A DNA stretch of 43,252 nt from JBHEKP01 sp041859375 (lineage in GTDB: Bacteria; Hydrogenedentota; Hydrogenedentia; Hydrogenedentales; CAITNO01). Made by a program: the position numbers and the translations under genes. The stretch spans positions 1 to 43,252 of the forward strand of contig JBHEKP010000042.1 in NCBI GenBank assembly GCA_041859375.1, written 5' to 3'. Shown piece after piece: positions 8,422-14,205 of the stretch. The notes under the pieces are model-generated. The model saw nothing but the letters and a program-made list of their open reading frames with translations, ran no database searches and was not told the DNA's origin. Position 1 is the first letter of the stretch. Each line of letters opens with the position of its first letter.

Positions 8422-9468
8422 CTATTTGCGCAGCGAAAATTCCACCTCCGCAAACACGGCGGGATGATCGGAGGGCGGTTTCGAATCCGGGCCATATCCG
8501 CGCCTGTCCACAACCCACCGGTTTACCTTGACCTCCCCCGGGGCCGCCACAAAGACGTGGTCTATGATGTTGTCAAGGGTTGCCAGGGGTTCGCCGGGCT
8601 GATCCGGCCCCGCCTGCGAGGTGATTGAAAACTCCTCTTTTTGTGCGGCGAGGTCGGCGGTGTTGTAAAGGTCCCGGGCATTCTCCTCCCCCGGTCCGAA
8701 AAGCAGGTTGCGGTAGCGCTGTGTGTCATGGGTGGTGTTGAAATCACCGGTGAAAACAACCGGCAGCCGCGCCGCATGCGGGGTGAAGGTGCTGTTCACC
8801 AGGACCGCCGTGGGTTCCTTGTTGTCCGTGTTGTTGTCAAAATGGGTGTTCATGTACAGGAACTCAAATCCGTTGTCCCGTTGCCGCAAATGCGCCCAGT
8901 TCAATTGGCGCGGCATGGAGAGGGGCTTCCAGGCGAAGGAAAAGGGAAGGGACGGCTTCTTGGACAGCCAAAACTGACCGCTTTCAAGGGCCTCAAAACG
9001 GTCTTTCCGGTAAAACAGCACCGCATCGGCGTAGATCCATGGGCCAAACTCATGCCCCAGCGGTTCATACAGCGCCGGGTCGGGATTCATCTCGTTCACG
9101 TCCTTCCAGCCACCCAGCTCCTGAAACCCCACCAGATCAGGCTGATAGTCCGCCACCAGCGCCCTCAGGTGGGGAAGCCGCTGGTACCAATCCTCATAAA
9201 CCTTTGCCTTCTCCTCGTCCTTGGTGCAGATGCGGCAAAGCACGTTAAAGGTGAGCACCCGGATGGGGCCGCTGGCGCAGGCCTGCGCGGCGTCGCAGTT
9301 TTTCTCGGGCGACAGGGCCGACGAGTCAAACAGCGGGTTTTCCCAGGAATTGGTCACCAGCGCGATGGCGTACTGCACCCCCTGCATGTACACAAACAAC
9401 GCCGAGAAAAGGGCCACAAGGATGGTGGCGAGGATTGTCTTTGCCATGATTGTCAGAATCTTCTTCAT
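8422..9468 (-). CDS. Endonuclease/exonuclease/phosphatase (EEP) family protein, membrane-anchored
   Basis: All the EEP-family motifs are readable in this 348-residue protein: LTFNVLC, the metal ligand Glu in PDLVGFQELGGW, FLYMNTHFDN, VVFTGDFNTTHDTQRY (catalytic Asp and Asn), IDHVFVA and PPSDHPAVFAEVEF (catalytic His). An N-terminal hydrophobic segment (residues about 8-30) suggests export or anchoring, so a phosphodiesterase acting on lipid, sugar-phosphate or extracellular nucleic acid substrates is more likely than DNA repair. The substrate cannot be told from sequence. AGGAAAG precedes the ATG. It is downstream of the aminotransferase on the same strand, separated by a hairpin. Confidence 0.85.
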   Translation of the reverse strand: MKKILTIMAKTILATILVALFSALFVYMQGVQYAIALVTNSWENPLFDSSALSPEKNCDAAQACASGPIRVLTFNVLCRICTKDEEKAKVYEDWYQRLPHLRALVADYQPDLVGFQELGGWKDVNEMNPDPALYEPLGHEFGPWIYADAVLFYRKDRFEALESGQFWLSKKPSLPFSFAWKPLSMPRQLNWAHLRQRDNGFEFLYMNTHFDNNTDNKEPTAVLVNSTFTPHAARLPVVFTGDFNTTHDTQRYRNLLFGPGEENARDLYNTADLAAQKEEFSITSQAGPDQPGEPLATLDNIIDHVFVAAPGEVKVNRWVVDRRGYGPDSKPPSDHPAVFAEVEFSLRK

Positions 9469-9499
9469 TGTCTTTCCTGATGCCGGAACACATGCGAAA

Positions 9500-9522
9500 C
9501 CCGGGGAACACGCTTCCCCGGG
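9500..9522 (-). terminator. GC-rich hairpin between aminotransferase and EEP gene
   Basis: CCCGGGGAA (9500-9508) and TTCCCCGGG (9514-9522) form a perfect 9-pair stem with a 5-base loop, 37 bases after the aminotransferase stop. On the minus strand only a short T run (TTTCG) follows, so termination may be partial. Confidence 0.5.
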
Positions 9523-9558
9523 CTCTTTCGTAAAACCGCTAAAATGACCCCGCGGAAA

Positions 9559-10665
9559 TCAGCCCTTTTCCGCGATGGCACGGAGCACTTCACACCCCCG
9601 CCTGATGGTGTCATCAGGCGCGGCGAAGGAAATCCTGAAATGGCTTTTCCGCTCGGAGAAGACGCTTCCCGGAATGATGAGCACACTGTTTTCAATGGCA
9701 CGCCGCACAAACTCGTCGCCGTCCCCGCCGGGTGCCTGGGGGAAAATGTAAAACGCGCCGCCCGGCTTTGTGACCGGGAAAAGATCCCGCAATCCCTCGT
9801 AGGCCAGGTCGCGCTTGGTCCGGTAGGCCGCCACCTTGCCGCCCATGTCCGCCTTCAGCGCGGCCACGGCCGCCTTCTGGGCAAAGGAGGGCGCGCACAC
9901 AAAGGTGTACTGCTGAAGCGTGTTCATCGCCTGGATGATGTCGTCCGGTCCGGAGGCGAAGCCCACGCGCCACCCCGTCATGGCCGCGTTCTTTGAAAAC
10001 CCGTTCAGGCAGATCACATTGTCAAGCATGCCCACAATGGTCGAGGGCTCGTCGTCATAGAGCAGGGACTCGTAAATCTCGTCGCTGATCACCAGCAGGT
10101 TGTGTTTCTTCGCCACATCCGCCAGGGCCTGAAGTTCGGCTTTTGACATGACCACCCCGGTGGGGTTGGCGGGGCTGTTCACAATGATCATTTTTGTGCG
10201 GGGGGTGATTGCCTTTTCCACCCGCTCCGGAGTCAGCTTGAAGTCCGGATAGGTGTCCACCGGCACGGAAACCGCGCCGAGCAGGTTGACCAGGTGCTTG
10301 TACATGACAAAATAGGGATCGGCGCAAATCACCTCGTCCCCCGGATTGAGGGTGGCCATGAGCGCCAGGAACAGACCGCCCGACACGCCGGAAGTAATCA
10401 TCACATTTTTCAGGGGCACGCCGAATTTGCGCTCATAATACTCGGAACAGGCCTCCCGCAGTTCCTCGATGCCCCAGGTTTGGGTGTATGAGTTGAATCC
10501 GGCCTGAATCTGCGCGACGGCGATGTCCTTGCACACCTGGTCCACGTCATAATCAGGCTGGCCAATGCTCAAGTTGATTGGATTTTTCATTTTCGCGGCC
10601 AGGGCAAAGATTTTGCGGATGCCGCTGGCGTCAATCATGTTCATCCGGTCGGCGATATAACTCAT
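9559..10665 (-). CDS. PLP-dependent class I aminotransferase (aspartate/aromatic type)
   Basis: A 368-residue fold-type I aminotransferase, which moves amino groups between an amino acid and a 2-oxo acid in the cytoplasm. Signatures in order are INLSIGQPDYDVD, a glycine-rich VMITSGVSGGLFLALMA, NSPANPTGVVMS, VISDEIYESLLYDD, and LNGFSKNAAMTGWRVGF, whose Lys binds PLP. The C-terminal Arg region is FRISFAAPDDTIRRG. The ATG at 10665 is preferred because GGAG sits about 10 bases before it and the protein then starts at the usual point; the promoter lies between it and any earlier start. It is divergent from a PaaK-ACT-PaaK operon, which suggests an aromatic or branched-chain amino acid as substrate, by inference. 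Confidence 0.88.
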   Translation of the reverse strand: MSYIADRMNMIDASGIRKIFALAAKMKNPINLSIGQPDYDVDQVCKDIAVAQIQAGFNSYTQTWGIEELREACSEYYERKFGVPLKNVMITSGVSGGLFLALMATLNPGDEVICADPYFVMYKHLVNLLGAVSVPVDTYPDFKLTPERVEKAITPRTKMIIVNSPANPTGVVMSKAELQALADVAKKHNLLVISDEIYESLLYDDEPSTIVGMLDNVICLNGFSKNAAMTGWRVGFASGPDDIIQAMNTLQQYTFVCAPSFAQKAAVAALKADMGGKVAAYRTKRDLAYEGLRDLFPVTKPGGAFYIFPQAPGGDGDEFVRRAIENSVLIIPGSVFSERKSHFRISFAAPDDTIRRGCEVLRAIAEKG

Positions 10666-10706
10666 TAAAGCGTTCTCCAGTCTGGTTTTTTCCAAAATAT
10701 GCGTCA

Positions 10707-10735
10707 ATTGTACACCGAATCCGCACCCCCGGCAA
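10707..10735 (-). promoter_or_regulatory. Sigma70-type promoter for the aminotransferase
   Basis: On the minus strand TTGCCG (10730-10735), 17 bases and TACAAT (10707-10712), preceded by TG, make a good promoter 42 bases before the ATG at 10665. Confidence 0.55.
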
Positions 10736-10799
10736 AATACGCCCCCGGAGGGTAAATATTGCTGAAATCCATTGTTAACCGTCCCATCTTTACGGAGTA

Positions 10800-10835
10800 T
10801 GCGCAGTTGTGCGCAGAATTTCTTGCCCTTGCGCA
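10800..10835. promoter_or_regulatory. Three helically phased TGCGCA palindromes (operator candidate)
   Basis: TGCGCA occurs at 10800, 10810 and 10830. The spacings of 10 and 20 bases put all three on one face of the helix. The third copy (inside TTGCGCAA) lies within the spacer of the plus-strand ligase promoter, and the other two lie just upstream of it. This is a plausible regulator binding array for the divergent aminotransferase and ligase genes. The regulator is not in the window. Confidence 0.4.
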
Positions 10836-10851
10836 ATTGAAAATATATACT
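10823..10851 (+). promoter_or_regulatory. Sigma70-type promoter for the first ligase operon
   Basis: TTGCCC (10823-10828) and TATACT (10846-10851) are 17 bases apart, 72 bases before the ATG at 10924. An in-frame ATG at 10759 lies before this promoter and cannot be the start used from it. Confidence 0.55.
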
Positions 10852-10923
10852 CTTTTCCTGCCAGAAAATGAAGCGGCGCGCGGATCTTTCCGCCGCCCAC
10901 AACGGTCAACGAAAGGGAGTAAC

Positions 10924-12255
10924 ATGACGGAATATTGGCATGATGCGGGGGGCGCATTTCATCCGGTCAGCGCGCCTGACTACCTGCCGCCCACCCAGCT
11001 CCGGCAACTGCAGCTTCACCGGCTTCGCGCAATCACCGCCCGCGCCTATGAGAACGTGCCCCTTTTCCGGTCGCGGATGCAGGAGCGCGGCCTCACCCCC
11101 GAATGCCTCACCGAACTGAAGGACATCGCGCTGCTTCCCTTCACCGTGAAGACGGATCTCCGCGACACCTACCCCTTCGGCCTTTTTGCCAGCCCCATGA
11201 GCGAGGTGGTGCGCCTGCACGCCTCCAGCGGCACCACGGGAAAGCCCATTGTGGTGGCCTACACCGAGGAGGATTTGCGGGTCTGGGCGAGCGTGATGGT
11301 GCGCTCCTTCGCCGCCTGCGGCCTTGACCGGGGCGATGTCATCCAGAACGCCTACGGCTACGGCCTGTTCACCGGCGGCCTGGGCGCGCACTACGGCGCG
11401 GAGGCCCTCGGCGCGACGGTGATCCCCATTTCCGGCGGCAACACGGACCGGCAGATCATGGTCATGAAGGACTTCGGCGTCACGGCGATTTGCTGCACGC
11501 CCAGCTACTTCCTGCGCATCATCGAGCGGGCCGCGGAACTCGGCATTGAAATGCGCGACCTTCCGCTCAAGGCGGGCGTCTTCGGCGCGGAGCCATGGAC
11601 GGAGGAGATGCGCAAGCGCGTGCAGGAGGTTTCCGGCATCCGCGCCTACGACATCTACGGCCTGTCCGAAATCGTCGGGCCGGGCGTCGGCAACGAGTGC
11701 CGCGAACAGCACGGGCTCCACATCTTCGAGGACCATTTCTATCCCGAGATTGTGGACCCGGAGACCCTTGAACCGCTTCCGGACGGCTCCGAGGGCGAGC
11801 TTGTGCTCACCACGCTGAGCAAAAAGGCCATGCCCATGATCCGCTACCGGACGCGCGACATCACCTCCATCTTCGCCGAACCCTGCCCCTGCGGCCGCAC
11901 CATCCGCCGCATCCGCAGGATTTCCCGCCGCAGCGACGACATGTTCATCATCCGCGGCGTGAACGTGTTCCCCTCCCAGATCGAGGAGGCGCTCCTCATG
12001 GTGGAGGGCACCGAGCCCCACTACCAGATCGTGCTCACCAACGACGGCACCATGGACGACATCGAGGTGCTCGTGGAGGTGAGGCCGGAATTCTTCAGCG
12101 ACCAGATCAGCGCGCTGGAGGCGCTGAAGCGGCGCCTGTCCGATTCCATCGAGCGCATCATCAACATCCGCGTCAAGCTGAAGCTCGTCGAGCCGAACAC
12201 CATCCAGCGCAGCGAGGGCAAGGCCAGGCGCGTTCTGGACCAGCGGAAAAAATAG
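10924..12255 (+). CDS. paaK: Phenylacetate-CoA ligase-like AMP-forming enzyme (copy 1)
   Basis: This 443-residue enzyme belongs to the PaaK branch of adenylate-forming ligases, which activate aryl acids with ATP and CoA via an acyl-adenylate. It has the family length, the phosphate-binding loop HASSGTTGKPIVVAYT near residue 99, AYGYGLFTGGLGAHYG, YDIYGLSEIVGPGVG, MPMIRYRTRDI, the CxC pair PCPCGRTIRRI, and the C-terminal hinge RSDDMFIIRGVNVFPSQIEE. The ATG follows AAAGGGAG. It is followed by a tandem-ACT gene and a second ligase. In anaerobes such neighbourhoods accompany 2-oxoacid:ferredoxin oxidoreductases for aromatic amino acids. The acid used here is not proven. Confidence 0.87.
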   Translation: MTEYWHDAGGAFHPVSAPDYLPPTQLRQLQLHRLRAITARAYENVPLFRSRMQERGLTPECLTELKDIALLPFTVKTDLRDTYPFGLFASPMSEVVRLHASSGTTGKPIVVAYTEEDLRVWASVMVRSFAACGLDRGDVIQNAYGYGLFTGGLGAHYGAEALGATVIPISGGNTDRQIMVMKDFGVTAICCTPSYFLRIIERAAELGIEMRDLPLKAGVFGAEPWTEEMRKRVQEVSGIRAYDIYGLSEIVGPGVGNECREQHGLHIFEDHFYPEIVDPETLEPLPDGSEGELVLTTLSKKAMPMIRYRTRDITSIFAEPCPCGRTIRRIRRISRRSDDMFIIRGVNVFPSQIEEALLMVEGTEPHYQIVLTNDGTMDDIEVLVEVRPEFFSDQISALEALKRRLSDSIERIINIRVKLKLVEPNTIQRSEGKARRVLDQRKK

Positions 12256-12266
12256 GGGTCCCAATT

Positions 12267-12283
12267 TGCGCGCCGCGCGCGCA
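12267..12283 (+). promoter_or_regulatory. Short GC hairpin abutting the ACT-gene ribosome-binding site
   Basis: TGCGCGC (12267-12273), the loop CGC and GCGCGCA (12277-12283) form a 7-pair hairpin. The last base of the stem is the first base of the AGGAGG ribosome-binding site (12283-12288). It may stabilise the upstream ligase message or tune translation of the ACT gene. Confidence 0.35.
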
Positions 12284-12296
12284 GGAGGATTTGGAC

Positions 12297-12737
12297 ATGA
12301 AGATACAGCAGCTTTCGATGTTTCTTGAGAACAAGCCCGGCCGCCTGAGCGAGCCATGCAGGCTCCTCGCCTCCGCGGGAATCAACATCCTCACCCTCTC
12401 CCTTGCGGACACGCAGCAGTTCGGCATCATGCGGCTCATCGTGCGCGACTGGGAAAAGGCGCGCGCCGTGCTCCAGGAGTCCGGTGCGGTGGTGAACGTC
12501 ACCGAGGTGGTCGCCACCGAGGTGGAGGACAAGCCGGGCGGTCTTGCGGCAATCCTTGAGGTTATCGAGGCGGCGGGGCTCAACATCGAGTACATGTACG
12601 CATTCACCTTCCGCTCCGGCGACAAGGCGGTGCTTGTGTTCCGTTTCAACAATCCCGACGAGGCGGTCAGGGTGCTCCAGTCGAAGGGCGTCAACGTCAT
12701 TGACAGCGTTGAGCTTTACGAGCGGACGGACCGCTGA
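12297..12737 (+). CDS. Tandem ACT-domain protein
   Basis: The 146-residue protein is two ACT domains (about 1-67 and 70-140), each with the beta-alpha-beta start and Gly at the effector-binding turn (ENKPGRLSEPCRLLASAGIN and EDKPGGLAAILEVIEAAGLN). ACT domains bind amino acids and control enzymes or transcription. This stand-alone pair has no catalytic or DNA-binding part, so it probably acts as an amino-acid sensor for the flanking ligases. That fits the frequent ACT-PaaK linkage in anaerobes, but a physical contact is inference. The ATG 8 bases after AGGAGG is chosen; a TTG two codons earlier is less well spaced. Confidence 0.85.
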   Translation: MKIQQLSMFLENKPGRLSEPCRLLASAGINILTLSLADTQQFGIMRLIVRDWEKARAVLQESGAVVNVTEVVATEVEDKPGGLAAILEVIEAAGLNIEYMYAFTFRSGDKAVLVFRFNNPDEAVRVLQSKGVNVIDSVELYERTDR

Positions 12738-12768
12738 TTCCGACCGTTCCGGAAAATGGTTTTCATTC

Positions 12769-12798
12769 TCCCCGTCCGGCCCCGGGGCTGGACGGGGA
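12769..12798 (+). terminator. Strong 15-pair hairpin between ACT gene and second ligase
   Basis: TCCCCGTCCGGCCCC (12769-12783) pairs with GGGGCTGGACGGGGA (12784-12798) over 15 positions with one G-U pair; the innermost two pairs would open as a loop. There is no immediate T run, and TTTT comes 17 bases later (12816-12819). It may be a partial terminator, attenuator or mRNA processing site in the 103-base gap. Confidence 0.45.
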
Positions 12799-12840
12799 AT
12801 GCTGACTTTGCGCGTTTTCTACGGGTGAAAGGATGACGCC

Positions 12841-14172
12841 ATGAAAGACTTCGTCTGTCCCAACGGCATCTATGAGAAGGAGGAAACCCTCAGCCGCCCG
12901 GAGATGCAGGCCCTCCAACTGGCGCGCCTCCGGGAGACGGTGGCGCGCGCGGCCGCCGTCCCCTTTTACCGGAACCTCTTTGAACGGGACGGCATCACGC
13001 CGGACTCCATCAACAGTCTTGACGACATCAGGCGGCTCCCCTTCACCACCAAACAGGACATGCGCGACAACTACCCCCTCGGCCTCTGCGCCGTGCCCCG
13101 CGAAGAGCTCGCCCGCATACACGGCTCCTCCGGCACCACGGGCACCCCGACCTTTGTCGGCTACACCCGGCGGGACCTGGCCATATGGGCGAAGCTCTGC
13201 GCGCGCTTCCTCTACGCCGGGGGGCTGAGGCCGGAGCACACCGTGCAGGTGTCCTTCGGCTACGGCCTGTTCACCGGCGGATTCGGACTGCATTACGGCA
13301 TCGAGGAAATCGGCGCGTCCATCATTCCCGCCGCCTCGGGGAACACGGCCCGGCAGATCATGCTTCTCCGCGACCTCGGCGCCGAAGTGCTCATCTGCAC
13401 ACCCAGCTACGCGCTCAACATCGCGGAGGTGTGCCGGTCAATGGACGTGGACCCGCACACGCTCAACCTGAAATACGCCCATTTCGGCGGGGAAATGTGG
13501 ACCGAGGACATGCGCGCGCAGATTGAGCAGGAGCTGGGCATCAGGTGCTTCAACAACTACGGGCTCTCCGAGATCATCGGCCCCGGAGTCAGCGGTGAAT
13601 GCGCCGTCCGCGACGGGATGCACCTTCAGGAGGATCATTTCCTCGTTGAGTGCCTCGACACGGAGACGCTCGAGCCGGTGGAGGACTACGCCTACGGCGA
13701 ACTGGTCATCACCGCCCTGACCCGCGAGGCGATGCCGATGATCCGTTACCGCACCCGCGACATTGCCGCCATTGACCCCTGCCCCTGCCCCTGCGGACGG
13801 AACACCCGCCGCATGAGCCGCGTCATGGGCCGCTCGGACGACATGCTCATCATCCGCGGGGTGAACGTGTTCCCCTCCCAGATCGAGGAGGCGCTGCTGG
13901 CCGTTGAGGGCACCGCGCCCCACTACCTCATCGAAGTGGATCGTCCGGCCTCCCTTGACGAGGTGACGGTGAAGGTGGAGGTGCAGCCGGAGTTTTTCTC
14001 CGACAAGATGAGCGAAATGCAGGAACTCCGCGGCCGTATCGACAGGAAAATCCAGGCCTACACCGGCATCCATGTGCGGGTTGAGCTTGTCGCCCCGAAA
14101 ACCATCGAGCGATCCGCCGGCAAGGCGGTGCGCGTGGTGGATCTGAGAAAGGAGCCGGACCGAGCAAAATAG
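12841..14172 (+). CDS. paaK: Phenylacetate-CoA ligase-like AMP-forming enzyme (copy 2)
   Basis: A second 443-residue PaaK-type ligase, clearly paralogous to the one at 10924. Motifs are HGSSGTTGTPTFVGYT near residue 94, SFGYGLFTGGFGLHYG, NNYGLSEIIGPGVSGE, MPMIRYRTRDIAAID, PCPCGRNTRRMSRV and MGRSDDMLIIRGVNVFPS. The loop after SSGTTG differs (TPTF against KPIV). So do the pocket-side segments after TPSY (ALNIAEVCRSMDV against FLRIIERAAELGI). The two copies may thus prefer different acids. Its ATG follows GAAAGGATG, and a strong hairpin separates it from the ACT gene, so it may be expressed at a different level. Confidence 0.86.
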   Translation: MKDFVCPNGIYEKEETLSRPEMQALQLARLRETVARAAAVPFYRNLFERDGITPDSINSLDDIRRLPFTTKQDMRDNYPLGLCAVPREELARIHGSSGTTGTPTFVGYTRRDLAIWAKLCARFLYAGGLRPEHTVQVSFGYGLFTGGFGLHYGIEEIGASIIPAASGNTARQIMLLRDLGAEVLICTPSYALNIAEVCRSMDVDPHTLNLKYAHFGGEMWTEDMRAQIEQELGIRCFNNYGLSEIIGPGVSGECAVRDGMHLQEDHFLVECLDTETLEPVEDYAYGELVITALTREAMPMIRYRTRDIAAIDPCPCPCGRNTRRMSRVMGRSDDMLIIRGVNVFPSQIEEALLAVEGTAPHYLIEVDRPASLDEVTVKVEVQPEFFSDKMSEMQELRGRIDRKIQAYTGIHVRVELVAPKTIERSAGKAVRVVDLRKEPDRAK

Positions 14173-14193
14173 GCTTTCCCACGGCGGAACGTG

Positions 14194-14199
14194 TACAAT
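14194..14199 (+). promoter_or_regulatory. Extended -10 promoter, possibly giving a leaderless mRNA
   Basis: GTGTACAAT (14191-14199) is an extended -10. The last base is 6 bases before the ATG at 14206, so transcription would be expected to begin at or next to that A. No Shine-Dalgarno lies between them. No clear -35 is visible. Confidence 0.4.
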
Positions 14200-14205
14200 T
14201 TCCCC

